From Flavobacterium xinjiangense (GTDB lineage Bacteria; Bacteroidota; Bacteroidia; Flavobacteriales; Flavobacteriaceae), in NCBI RefSeq assembly GCF_900142885.1, contig NZ_FRCL01000007.1:171632-235631 (forward strand): 64,000 nt of DNA, read 5' to 3'. The notes beneath the pieces are model-generated. The model did no database searches. It saw only the letters and a list, made by a program, of their open reading frames with translations, and was not told where the DNA came from. Position numbers and translations under genes: made by a program. Positions 17,277-25,990 of this stretch are shown piece after piece. Every line of letters begins with the position of its first letter. Position 1 is the first letter of the stretch.

Positions 17277-18278
17277 TTATATAAAGCTTTTAAAAACCGT
17301 TTTTCGCAATCCTATTTCAAGTAACAATAAGAAACCTGCAAACCATACAAACGGTCTGAATTTTTCATCATAATCATAGAATTTTAGCTCTTCAATTTCT
17401 GTGGTTTCCAGTTTATTGATAGAAGCGTAAATCTCGGCCAATTTACTGTTGCTGGTTGCTCTAAAATATTTACCATCCGTTTTTCTGGCAATACTTTTCA
17501 ATAATTGCTCGTCAATTTCCACTTTCATCATTTGGAATAAAAACTGTCCATTTGGTGCAACCGCGTATGGAAACATTGCCATTCCATTTGAACCAATTCC
17601 TATCGTATATACTTTAATTCCGTATTGTTTCGCGATGTCTGATGCTGTTTCAGGCTCGATAAACCCAGCGTTATTTACACCATCCGTTAAAAGAATAACT
17701 ACTTTACTTTTGGCTTTACTGTCTTTTAATCGGTTTACGGCAGTTGCCAATCCCATTCCTATTCCTGTTCCGTCTTGTAGAACATTATCATATTTGATTC
17801 CGTTGATAGCATCAAGAATAACTGCTTTATCACTTGTCACCGGAGTTTTAGTGTAAGCTTCCGAAGCATAAACTACAAGTCCAATTCTATCGTTTGGTCT
17901 TTCTTCAACAAAATCAGCCGCTACTCTCTTCAGCGCTTCCATTCTGTTTGGCTTCAAATCTTTGGCAAGCATACTTCCGGAAACATCGACTGCCATTACA
18001 ATATCAATTCCTTTAGTGGTTTTTGTTCTATTGCTCACATCAACCGTTCTTGGTCTGGCCATGGCAACAATCAAAGACGATAAAGCCAATACTCGAAACA
18101 CATTCAAAATTGGTTTTAGCTTTACTAATAAAGAATCGGAATTCTTAAATCCTTGAATGGAACTGATCTTTAAAGTTGCCGATTGTTGGTTTTTTTTCCA
18201 AAATAACCAAACAACAGCCACTGGAATCAGAAGAAACAACCAAAAAAATTCTGGGTTTAAAAAAGTTATCTTATCCAT
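17277..18278 (-). CDS. batA: BatA: VWA-domain membrane protein
   Basis: The 333-residue product has two N-terminal helices (about residues 10-27 and 56-74), a VWA domain with MIDAS DVSGS (Asp 98, Ser 100, Ser 102), DGTGIGMGLATAVNRL and VVILLTDGVNNAG, and a C-terminal helix (VWFAGFLLLLEIGL). It starts within the stop codon of the 543-residue upstream gene (TAATG), so the two are translationally coupled. In B. fragilis the Bat proteins form a complex important for oxidative-stress survival. Confidence 0.94.
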   Translation of the reverse strand: MDKITFLNPEFFWLFLLIPVAVVWLFWKKNQQSATLKISSIQGFKNSDSLLVKLKPILNVFRVLALSSLIVAMARPRTVDVSNRTKTTKGIDIVMAVDVSGSMLAKDLKPNRMEALKRVAADFVEERPNDRIGLVVYASEAYTKTPVTSDKAVILDAINGIKYDNVLQDGTGIGMGLATAVNRLKDSKAKSKVVILLTDGVNNAGFIEPETASDIAKQYGIKVYTIGIGSNGMAMFPYAVAPNGQFLFQMMKVEIDEQLLKSIARKTDGKYFRATSNSKLAEIYASINKLETTEIEELKFYDYDEKFRPFVWFAGFLLLLEIGLRKTVFKSFI

Positions 18279-19909
18279 TATTTACTTAATTGTTTTAATT
18301 CGACAGAGCTTAAAACTCGTTCTGATATTTGGTTTGCATAATCATCGCCTTCTTCATGGAAAATTATAATTTGCTGTAATCCGCCTTCTTGGCTAAACAA
18401 TAGTGCTTCATAATATAATTTGGTACTGCTTTGAGTAGCACTGTTTATTTTCGAAAATGTTCCGTATGCTTTAAGTCCTTTAATTCCTTCTTTGGTTTCA
18501 AAATCTTCTTGCTTGACAATCATGTTTTTAGCTCCTTTCGATTCTAAGGATTGCAACGCTCCATCCATTGATTTTGCCAAATCAATCTCTCCTTCTTTTT
18601 TGTATTTTAAGGTAGAAATCATAATGTAGAAATTGTCCTGAATAGTCCCATAAGCAAAAGATTGCATTTCTTTAATCAAAGCCATTCCGTCTTTAGGCAA
18701 TGTCTTGGTCAAATCTACTCTCTTAAGCACTTTTGGCGTTTCTATTATAATTCCAGGATTTCCGTATTCACTTTTTATCCATTCGCCTTCCAATAATTCC
18801 TTACTGGCATTACCAAAAATATTGTCTTTTACAAAATCAAATCCTTTGAGAACGATGAAAAAAGTTGTCGTTGCCACCAAGATAAAAGCAATAGAAGAAA
18901 TGGTAAGAACAATACGTTTCTTTCTCTTTTTTCGCAGTTGAATTTGAATCTGCTTTTGCCTTTGTGCTTCATTCAACAAAGTATCTTCTTCGACTGGAAC
19001 TTCAACCGGAATTGAACTATCTAATGTCAAAATTGCCTTTTGAATCTTATTTCGATCTTCGGTAATTTCAAAATCCAACGGTTTAGATTTAGCAAATTTC
19101 ACTAAATCGGCCTGTTTCAATACTCGCTCCAGATTTTCGATTGTTTCCTGCGAAACCGTCATTTTCTTTTTGACAGAAGCCGCTTTAAGTCCTTGAATCA
19201 GTTCAGAAGTTGTGCTTTCCATCGCGGGAATTTCAATTGCTTCTTCGATATAATTTCTGGCAATATCCGTCAATTCGCTATAATAAGCTTTGACTTCCCC
19301 TTTTTGCCAAAGTTCTTTCTTCTCCAAATTATTCAGCAAACTGGTTGCTTTTTCAATTGGTGTTTTGAAAATTTCTTCTTCTAATTTTTTCTTTTGGTGT
19401 TTTTTGATGTACCAATAAATGAATGCTCCAATACCAATAATCAATGCTAAAATCAACAGGTATTTCCACCAATTCCCAATCGAATTGTCCGCTGGGGCGA
19501 TGTTCTTAATATCAAACATTTTTTGTTTTAACGTATCAACTTTAACATTGGCAACCTCAACCAAAAGTGAATCCGTCATAAACGGTTTGCTGTTGATAAA
19601 AATCTTTATACTTGGAATAACATATCTACCGGAATCAAATTGGGTTAAGCCGTATTTTTTTACCAATTCATAACGGCCGTCCATTTTGACAGTGTCAATT
19701 GGATAAGACTGAATTACCTCTAGCGCCCCAAAGTTTTTCAATTTTGGAAAAATAACTTTAGACGAAGTGTCAACAGTCGTTTTTATGGACAGTTTAAATT
19801 CGGCACCAATTTTATTTTTAATCGTGTCAATACTTGTAACTACTTGCTTTTGCTGCGCAAAAACAAACGTTGTAAACAGTAAAAAAAGTAGGTAAAGTCT
19901 AATTTTCAT
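18278..19909 (-). CDS. Bat-operon membrane protein with BatD-like N-terminal part (unnamed)
   Basis: The 543-residue protein has a signal peptide (MKIRLYLLFLLFTTFVFAQ), a periplasmic beta-rich domain of about 115 residues (KNKIGAEFKLSIKTTVDTSS, FDSGRYVIPSIKIFINSKPF) resembling part of BatD, a membrane helix near 148-168, a cytoplasmic helical region with YYSELTDIARNYIEEA, a second helix near 333-353 and a further soluble domain to the C-terminus. It lies between DUF58 and batA and is coupled to batA by TAATG. This position is common in flavobacterial bat operons, but I know no accepted name. Confidence 0.8.
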   Translation of the reverse strand: MKIRLYLLFLLFTTFVFAQQKQVVTSIDTIKNKIGAEFKLSIKTTVDTSSKVIFPKLKNFGALEVIQSYPIDTVKMDGRYELVKKYGLTQFDSGRYVIPSIKIFINSKPFMTDSLLVEVANVKVDTLKQKMFDIKNIAPADNSIGNWWKYLLILALIIGIGAFIYWYIKKHQKKKLEEEIFKTPIEKATSLLNNLEKKELWQKGEVKAYYSELTDIARNYIEEAIEIPAMESTTSELIQGLKAASVKKKMTVSQETIENLERVLKQADLVKFAKSKPLDFEITEDRNKIQKAILTLDSSIPVEVPVEEDTLLNEAQRQKQIQIQLRKKRKKRIVLTISSIAFILVATTTFFIVLKGFDFVKDNIFGNASKELLEGEWIKSEYGNPGIIIETPKVLKRVDLTKTLPKDGMALIKEMQSFAYGTIQDNFYIMISTLKYKKEGEIDLAKSMDGALQSLESKGAKNMIVKQEDFETKEGIKGLKAYGTFSKINSATQSSTKLYYEALLFSQEGGLQQIIIFHEEGDDYANQISERVLSSVELKQLSK

Positions 19910-19921
19910 TTTTTATCTAGT

Positions 19922-19956
19922 TAACCTTATCAGTCTTTAAAATCCTGATAAGGTTA
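19922..19956. repeat. Perfect hairpin inside the bat operon
   Basis: TAACCTTATCAG (19922-19933) and CTGATAAGGTTA (19945-19956) form a perfect 12-bp stem with an 11-nt loop. It sits in the 56-nt gap between the DUF58 gene and the 543-residue gene, so it lies within the presumed transcript. No long U-run follows on the minus strand, which argues against strong termination. Confidence 0.7.
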
Positions 19957-19965
19957 TGTTTTGTT

Positions 19966-20829
19966 TTATCTCGATTTAAAATAGCTCAATAATTTTGTCA
20001 CATAACTTTCGTCAACTCTGGTATTTACTACGCCCGAACCTGATTTACTGAATGTTTCCTTAAAATAATTTACTTTTTCCTGATACAGTTTCTCGTAATT
20101 CATCCGCACTGATTTAGAACCCGTGTCCACCACTTGGATCTCACCGGTTTCGGCATCGAGCATGGAAACCATTCCTAAATTTGGCATTTTTTCTTCCCGA
20201 ATATCATACACGCGAATACCAGTTATATCGTGTTTCTTTGAAGCAATTTTTAAAGTCTGTTCGTAATCTTCTGACATGAAATCAGAAATAATAAATACGA
20301 TGGCTTTCTTTTTTTGGGTTCCCGATAAAAATTTCAACGCTTGGGCAACATCAGTTTTTTGACTTTTGGGTTGAAATTCAATCAGTTCTCGAATGATGCG
20401 CAACACATGCGATCTTCCTTTTTTAGGCGGAATATACAATTCGATTTCATCCGAAAATAAAATTAATCCTATTTTATCGTTATTTTGAGTAGCCGAAAAT
20501 GCCATTGTGGCTGCGATTTCCGTAACAATATCTTTCTTGAATTGGTTTTTAGAACCAAAACTTTCAGAACCTGAAATATCCACCATCAACATCATTGTCA
20601 ATTCACGTTCTTCCTCAAAAACTTTTACGTGGGCTTCATTATATCGTGCGGTCACATTCCAGTCAATGGCTCGAATATCATCGCCGTACTGATATTGACG
20701 TACTTCGCTGAATGTCATTCCCCGTCCTTTGAAAGAAGTATGGTATTCCCCTGAAAATATATGATCGCTCAATCTTCGGGTTTTGATTTCTATTTTTCGT
20801 ACCTTTTTTAAAAGCTCTTTTGTATCCAT
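19966..20829 (-). CDS. DUF58 domain protein (MoxR-associated)
   Basis: The 287-residue protein lacks membrane helices and carries the DUF58 signature EVRQYQYGDDIRAIDWNVTA followed by a VWA-like core with VDISGS and IVFIISDFMSEDYE. DUF58 proteins almost always neighbour MoxR ATPases and VWA proteins, as here. They are thought to act as adaptors or substrates in MoxR chaperone systems. It starts MDTKELLKKVRKIEIKTRRL. Confidence 0.92.
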   Translation of the reverse strand: MDTKELLKKVRKIEIKTRRLSDHIFSGEYHTSFKGRGMTFSEVRQYQYGDDIRAIDWNVTARYNEAHVKVFEEERELTMMLMVDISGSESFGSKNQFKKDIVTEIAATMAFSATQNNDKIGLILFSDEIELYIPPKKGRSHVLRIIRELIEFQPKSQKTDVAQALKFLSGTQKKKAIVFIISDFMSEDYEQTLKIASKKHDITGIRVYDIREEKMPNLGMVSMLDAETGEIQVVDTGSKSVRMNYEKLYQEKVNYFKETFSKSGSGVVNTRVDESYVTKLLSYFKSR

Positions 20830-20835
20830 TTTTAA

Positions 20836-20908
20836 TTTGTTTAAAGTTTAAAAATTTAACGTTCCAAGTTCGCAACACAACAACTTGAAACTTTAAACAT
20901 TAAACAAA
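20836..20908. repeat. Palindromic spacer between moxR and DUF58
   Basis: TTTGTTTAAAGTTTAAA (20836-20852) pairs with TTTAAACATTAAACAAA (20892-20908) at 16 of 17 positions. An inner CAAGTT/AACTTG pair extends the structure. The whole 81-nt spacer is made from the word GTTTAAA in both orientations. Confidence 0.65.
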
Positions 20909-20910
20909 CT

Positions 20911-21915
20911 TTAAGGTACTTCGATCTCGTTTACGATTTTGTTTATGATATCAACTGAAGTAATGTTTTCCGCTTCCGCTTCATACGTAATTCCAATTCT
21001 GTGACGCAATACATCATGAACCACAGCACGAACATCTTCTGGAATTACATATCCACGACGTTTGATAAAAGCGTAACATTTTGCGGCATTCGCCAAATTG
21101 ATACTTCCACGTGGAGAAGCTCCAAAACTGATTAACGGTTTCAAATCTGCTAATTTATATTTCTCTGGGTAACGTGTCGCAAAAATAATATCAAGAATGT
21201 ATTTCTCTATTTTTTCATCCATGTAAACCTCACGAACCGCTTCTTGAGCGCGTAAAATTTGTTCTACAGAAACTACTGGATTTACTTTTTCGTAACTTCC
21301 TTTTAGATTTTGGCGAATTACTAAACGTTCGTCTTCCATTTTTGGATAGTCAATAACCGTTTTCAACATAAAACGATCGACTTGCGCTTCAGGCAATTGA
21401 TATGTTCCTTCTTGTTCAATTGGATTCTGGGTTGCTAAAACTAAAAATGGTCGGTCTAGTTTGAAAGTAGTGTCGCCAATGGTCACTTGTTTTTCCTGCA
21501 TCGCTTCTAAAAGTGCTGATTGTACCTTTGCTGGCGCACGGTTAATCTCATCAGCTAGGACGAAATTGGCAAAAATCGGTCCTTTTTTAATCGAAAATTC
21601 ATTGGCTTTAATGTTGTAAATCATGGTACCCACAACATCGGCAGGCAATAAATCTGGTGTAAATTGTATTCTGCTGAAAGATCCATGAACAGCTTGTGAA
21701 AGGGTATTTATCGCCAGTGTTTTTGCTAATCCGGGAACTCCTTCTAACAAAATATGCCCTTGGCCTAAAAGTCCGATTAATAAACGCTCTACCATGTGCT
21801 TTTGACCCACAATAACTTTGTTCATTTCCATGGTGAGAAGGTCTATAAAAGCACTTTCTCTTTCAATTTTTTCATTGATTGCTCTAATGTCTAAAGTCGC
21901 TGTATTTTCTTCCAT
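20911..21915 (-). CDS. moxR: MoxR family AAA+ ATPase
   Basis: The 334-residue cytoplasmic ATPase has Walker A GVPGLAKTL, Walker B VLADEINRAPAKVQSALLEA, sensor 1 LATQNPIEQEGTYQLPEAQ and the MoxR C-terminal lid (DLKPLISFGASPRGSINLA). MoxR AAA+ proteins act as chaperones that assemble metal- or cofactor-dependent complexes together with VWA proteins. It is the first gene of the bat operon, which runs leftward to batE. Confidence 0.94.
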   Translation of the reverse strand: MEENTATLDIRAINEKIERESAFIDLLTMEMNKVIVGQKHMVERLLIGLLGQGHILLEGVPGLAKTLAINTLSQAVHGSFSRIQFTPDLLPADVVGTMIYNIKANEFSIKKGPIFANFVLADEINRAPAKVQSALLEAMQEKQVTIGDTTFKLDRPFLVLATQNPIEQEGTYQLPEAQVDRFMLKTVIDYPKMEDERLVIRQNLKGSYEKVNPVVSVEQILRAQEAVREVYMDEKIEKYILDIIFATRYPEKYKLADLKPLISFGASPRGSINLANAAKCYAFIKRRGYVIPEDVRAVVHDVLRHRIGITYEAEAENITSVDIINKIVNEIEVP

Positions 21916-22127
21916 TTTCCTATTTTTAAAACCTTGAATTTAATGCCGTTGTTTTGATGGTGCAAATTGAATTTTTTTTTAGAAGTAAGATGTTAAAAAA
22001 TGGTTAAAACTTCAACCAATACCCTAATTTTAAGGATGAATTATGATAGAATTTACCTATTTTTAAGAACTTTGAAAAATATACTTTGAAATCGAAGTTT
22101 TAAGAATTTCAATAAAAAATAAAAACC

Positions 22128-23000
22128 ATGAGCAAAACAAAATTATCACCTATTATGGCAGGTGTCATGAATTGGGGAATTTGGGATAAAAATCTCAATA
22201 CCAAAGAAATGGAAAATATGATTAATGTCTGTTTAGAAAACAAAATTACAACCTTCGATCATGCTGATATATATGGTGATTATACCACCGAATCTGATTT
22301 TGGAAAAGCGTTTGCTTCCAGCAAAATAGCCAGAGAAAAAATGCAGTTAATTTCTAAATGTGGGATTCAAATGGTGACGGAAAACCGTAAAAACACCATC
22401 AAACATTACGAGTATTCCAAAGATTACATTATTTCGTCTGCTGAAAACTCCTTAAAGAATTTACAAACAGACTATTTGGATGTATTTTTATTGCACAGAC
22501 CAAGTCCTTTGATGCAAGCAGACGAAATTGCCGAAGCCGTTTTAAAATTAAAATCCGACGGGAAAATTATTGATTTCGGACTTTCTAATTTTACTTCTTC
22601 GCAAACAGAATTAATTCGTCAGAAAACGGAAATCAGTTACAACCAGATACAATTTTCGGCAACCAACTTCGAACCTATGATTGACGGTAGTTTTGATTAT
22701 ATGCAAATGCACAAAATCCGACCGATGAGTTGGAATCCATTGGGATGTGTTTTCAGAGAAGACATCCCACAAACCCATCGATTAAAAAAATTATTGGCGA
22801 CATTGGTTTCAAAATACCATTTAGGTTCTGATACGATTTTACTTTCTTGGGTTTTAAAACATCCCGCAAAAGTTATTCCGATAGCAGGAACTGTAAATGT
22901 AGCCAGAATCCAATCGCTGATGAAAGCGGTCGAATTAAAACTGGAAAAAGAAGATTGGTTTGCGATTTGGTCAGAAAGCATGGGGAAAAATGTACCATAG
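22128..23000 (+). CDS. Aldo/keto reductase (YdhF-like)
   Basis: The 290-residue protein has the AKR TIM-barrel signatures: TTFDHADIYGDYTTES (catalytic Asp and Tyr), KCGIQ (Lys), LDVFLLHRPSPLMQADE (His) and VIPIAGTVNVARI near the C-terminus, the NADPH-binding loop. The DHADIYGDY form resembles E. coli YdhF-type oxidoreductases. The substrate is unknown. An SDR gene lies 98 nt downstream in the same direction. The 212-nt upstream gap back to moxR is AT-rich and shows no clear consensus promoter. Confidence 0.9.
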   Translation: MSKTKLSPIMAGVMNWGIWDKNLNTKEMENMINVCLENKITTFDHADIYGDYTTESDFGKAFASSKIAREKMQLISKCGIQMVTENRKNTIKHYEYSKDYIISSAENSLKNLQTDYLDVFLLHRPSPLMQADEIAEAVLKLKSDGKIIDFGLSNFTSSQTELIRQKTEISYNQIQFSATNFEPMIDGSFDYMQMHKIRPMSWNPLGCVFREDIPQTHRLKKLLATLVSKYHLGSDTILLSWVLKHPAKVIPIAGTVNVARIQSLMKAVELKLEKEDWFAIWSESMGKNVP

Positions 23001-23098
23001 AAAATGGTGGCAAGTGTTCAGTTCAGAGATTTTAGATTTAACAATAGAGAAAAGGATTTGTTGAACATATTCCTTTAAAAAAATAGAAATTATAAACT

Positions 23099-23854
23099 AT
23101 GAATAAAATAGCCTTAGTTACCGGTGCAACTAGTGGAATTGGTCAAGCAACAGCACGAATATTAGCTAAAAACAATTATAAAATCATTCTTTGTGGCCGA
23201 CGCAAAGACCGACTGGAAGAACTGAAAAATGAACTGTCCGAGTTTACGGAGGCATATACTTTATCATTTGATGTTCGCGATAAAAAGGCCGTTTTTGAAA
23301 GCATCGATTCTTTGCCTGAAGCATTTTCCAAAATTGATGTTTTGATTAATAATGCGGGAAATGCCCATGGTTTAGATTCGATACAAAATGGAGATTTAGA
23401 GGATTGGGACGCCATGATCGACATCAATGTGAAAGGGCTTTTATATGTTTCGAAAGCAATAATTCCGAAAATGATTGAGCAAAAATCTGGTCATATCATT
23501 AACATTGGTTCCATAGCGGGAAAGGAAGTGTATCCAAACGGAAACGTATATTGTGCTTCAAAACACGCCGTTGATGCCCTAAACCAAGCCATGCGAATGG
23601 ACTTGAATCCTTATGGAATTCGCGTTGGTGCGATCCATCCGGGAATGGTAGAAACCGAGTTTAGCGAAGTACGTTTTAAAGGCGATATTGAGAGAGCGGC
23701 CAATGTTTATAAAGGTATCGAAGCCTTACAACCGGAGGATATTGCTGATATCATTCATTTTGTGGTTTCCCGACCATATCACGTAAATATTGCTGATCTT
23801 ATTGTATATCCTACCGCACAGGCATCAGCAACTATTTTAAAAAGAAATAATTAA
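23099..23854 (+). CDS. Short-chain dehydrogenase/reductase (YdfG-like)
   Basis: The 251-residue classical SDR has the coenzyme motif TGATSGIGQATA near residue 8, NNAG at about 80, catalytic Ser in NIGSIAGKE and YCASK (Tyr and Lys). The C-terminal QPEDIADIIHFVVSRPYHV resembles YdfG, an NADP-dependent 3-hydroxy acid/serine dehydrogenase family. The RRKDR segment after the second strand favours NADP(H). It follows an aldo/keto reductase and precedes a 73-nt palindromic spacer. Confidence 0.9.
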   Translation: MNKIALVTGATSGIGQATARILAKNNYKIILCGRRKDRLEELKNELSEFTEAYTLSFDVRDKKAVFESIDSLPEAFSKIDVLINNAGNAHGLDSIQNGDLEDWDAMIDINVKGLLYVSKAIIPKMIEQKSGHIINIGSIAGKEVYPNGNVYCASKHAVDALNQAMRMDLNPYGIRVGAIHPGMVETEFSEVRFKGDIERAANVYKGIEALQPEDIADIIHFVVSRPYHVNIADLIVYPTAQASATILKRNN

Positions 23855-23858
23855 AATT

Positions 23859-23931
23859 GATTTTTAGATTATTGGATTTTTAGATTATTTAGGCAATCTA
23901 AAAATCCAACAATCGAAGAAATCTAAAAATC
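23859..23931. repeat. Nested palindromic spacer built on AATCTAAAAATC
   Basis: The outer arms GATTTTTAGATT (23859-23870) and AATCTAAAAATC (23920-23931) are perfect complements. The inner arms GGATTTTTAGATT (23874-23886) and AATCTAAAAATCC (23895-23907) are also perfect. The same 12-nt word is used four times, twice in each orientation, filling the gap between the SDR and AlbA_2 genes. Confidence 0.75.
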
Positions 23932-23939
23932 GAATAGTA

Positions 23940-25079
23940 ATGATCAACAAACGTATTCTTATCAAAAACCTTCTCGCTCACAATGATGAGAGCAGTTTTT
24001 ATGATAAAAAGCGTCAGTTGAATTTGCATACCCGAGAGGGAAAAGCCAAGTTTTTGAAACACATTTGTGCCTTGTCTAATTCGAATCCTGCGAACAATTC
24101 CTATATTGTTGTCGGGGTCGAAGATCATGATAATGCCATTGTAGGTGACGATTTTTTTGACGACAGTCGCATTCAGAATTTAGTGAATGCGTTTCTGGAA
24201 AACCCGCCTAAGATTCAATATGAAAATGTGCCTTTCCCAAACTTGCCTAAAGACAAAGTAATTGGACTTGTAACGATAAAGCCAAAAAGTAAAACTTCCT
24301 ATTTCAAAAAAGGAATTCACACTATTCCTGCGCATTCCGTTTTTATACGACGAGGTAGCAATACAATGCCCGTGGAAGGAGAGATTGAAAAAAATTATCA
24401 AAACACGGAAACTGTTATTGGCATCGAAAATAATTCCAGAAACAGTATCGAATATACGCTTGATGGCGTTATTGATTTTATGAATTTCCGGCACAAAGAC
24501 ATGTCGCCAAAATACAAAGTCTTCAAGGAATTATTCGTGATTTGCTGGGCTGGAATTGCCAAAAAATCTCGTGATAAAACCTATTTATCCCGTGTTGATA
24601 TTGAACTGATAAATGAACAAATCAAGCTTTTTTACTCGGCTCAGGACGTGGTCGAAATCATTTATGACGAAGATACTTTCACGATTATAGAATATGTCCC
24701 TTTAGGTTTGAATGACAAAACAAGTTATTATCCTTTAGAGAAACAAACCATTCATTTTCACGATAATGGTTATTACAAAATTGAGAGAGAAATGCTTTTT
24801 CAGCCTCCCGAATTCAACAAAAAAATGTTGTTTCATATTTACAATTCTAATATTGCTTTGCTGAAAAAACTCGAGAAAGGACTTTCGTTATCCGAGCGGG
24901 AACAAAAAGATTTAGAGAACTTACCTTCAACATTCATGATTTGTTACCTCAACGGCTTTGAAGATGCCAGACAAAAACTAATTGATGCCAAACTGCTTTT
25001 GAAACCGTTCAACCAAATCTATTTGTCCTTTAAAGAAGCGTTGCGGATTTTGAGAAAAATGAAATATGATGTACAATAA
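23940..25079 (+). CDS. AlbA_2/Schlafen-type DNA-binding domain protein
   Basis: The N-terminal 130 residues fit the AlbA_2 (Schlafen AlbA) domain: LNLHTREGKAKFLKHICALS, then NNSYIVVGVEDHDNAIVGDD and FKKGIHTIPAHSVFIRRGSN. The C-terminal 250 residues show no family I can name and contain charged helices and many aromatics (YYPLEKQTIHFHDNGYYKIE). AlbA_2 proteins are often called ATP-binding or transcriptional regulators, and some sit in defence loci. No defence partner is adjacent here. Its length is 379 residues and the start is the first ATG, 8 nt after the palindromic spacer. Confidence 0.75.
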   Translation: MINKRILIKNLLAHNDESSFYDKKRQLNLHTREGKAKFLKHICALSNSNPANNSYIVVGVEDHDNAIVGDDFFDDSRIQNLVNAFLENPPKIQYENVPFPNLPKDKVIGLVTIKPKSKTSYFKKGIHTIPAHSVFIRRGSNTMPVEGEIEKNYQNTETVIGIENNSRNSIEYTLDGVIDFMNFRHKDMSPKYKVFKELFVICWAGIAKKSRDKTYLSRVDIELINEQIKLFYSAQDVVEIIYDEDTFTIIEYVPLGLNDKTSYYPLEKQTIHFHDNGYYKIEREMLFQPPEFNKKMLFHIYNSNIALLKKLEKGLSLSEREQKDLENLPSTFMICYLNGFEDARQKLIDAKLLLKPFNQIYLSFKEALRILRKMKYDVQ

Positions 25080-25185
25080 ATGATGTAACTCCTATACCAA
25101 TATTAAATCGCCTGTGTGTTTTTTACAAAAAATAACAAACAAACACTTTTTTAAATAGCCAGGTAACACAATACTTATTTTCTGC

Positions 25186-25193
25186 TATTTTTG
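25186..25193 (+). promoter_or_regulatory. -7 element TATTTTTG for the phosphoesterase gene
   Basis: Exact TAnnTTTG located 27 nt before the ATG at 25221. A TTG codon at 25206 would fall almost on the transcription start, which favours the ATG as start. Confidence 0.5.
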
Positions 25194-25220
25194 TAAAAGA
25201 ACAAATTGAGACTACAAGAA

Positions 25221-25946
25221 ATGAGAACACTCGTCATAGGAGATATACATGGTGGTTTACATGCACTACACCAAATAATGGAAAGAGCAGCTGTTACCAA
25301 AAATGACACCTTGATTTTTTTGGGAGATTATGTAGATGGCTGGAGTCAATCCCCTCAGGTGATTGATTTTTTAATTGAATTAAATAAAACACACAACTGC
25401 GTTTTCATTCGGGGGAATCATGATGAATTACTGCGAACCTGGCTTGATGAAAGCAAAGACAATTTGTTATGGTACAAGCATGGCGGCGAAGCAACTGTTC
25501 TTGCTTACGCAAATGTAAGTGCGGCAACCAAACTTAAACATATTGAATTCCTGCATGCTTTAGAGGATTACCATCTGGACGATGCCAACCGTTTGTTTAT
25601 ACATGCTGGTTTTACCAATATGAACGGAATTGACTTTGAATATTTCCCCAAACTTTTTTACTGGGACAGAACGCTATGGGAAACTGCCTTGGCTTTAGAT
25701 AAAAATATGAAAATTGATAATTTGTTATACCCCAAACGATTTACATTATATAAAGAGATTTATATAGGTCATACACCAGTCACCAGAATTGGAGAAACTA
25801 TCCCGGTTCAAATGGCTTGCGTTTGGAATATTGATACTGGTGCTGCTTTTAAAGGTCCGTTAACTATTATGGATGTGGCCACAAAGGAATTCTGGCAGAG
25901 CGAACCTTTACCGTCTTTATACCCCAATGAAAAAGGTAGGAATTAA
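25221..25946 (+). CDS. Metallophosphoesterase, PPP (serine/threonine phosphatase) type
   Basis: The ATG at 25221 has an AAGAA leader and begins MRTLVIGDIHGG. The 241-residue enzyme carries the PPP-family triad GDIHG (7-11), GDYVDG (35-40) and GNHDE (65-69), plus later His ligands in LFIHAGF and IGHTPV. These residues bind two metals and hydrolyse phosphate esters, typically phosphoproteins or Ap4A. The substrate is not identifiable. It is a single-gene unit with its own promoter. Confidence 0.9.
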   Translation: MRTLVIGDIHGGLHALHQIMERAAVTKNDTLIFLGDYVDGWSQSPQVIDFLIELNKTHNCVFIRGNHDELLRTWLDESKDNLLWYKHGGEATVLAYANVSAATKLKHIEFLHALEDYHLDDANRLFIHAGFTNMNGIDFEYFPKLFYWDRTLWETALALDKNMKIDNLLYPKRFTLYKEIYIGHTPVTRIGETIPVQMACVWNIDTGAAFKGPLTIMDVATKEFWQSEPLPSLYPNEKGRN

Positions 25947-25957
25947 TTTATTTAAAC

Positions 25958-25965
25958 TATTTTTG
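25958..25965 (+). promoter_or_regulatory. -7 element TATTTTTG for the outer-membrane protein gene
   Basis: Exact TAnnTTTG 25 nt before the ATG at 25991. Confidence 0.5.
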
Positions 25966-25990
25966 CCTAAAATTATAAAAGTTCAAGAGT

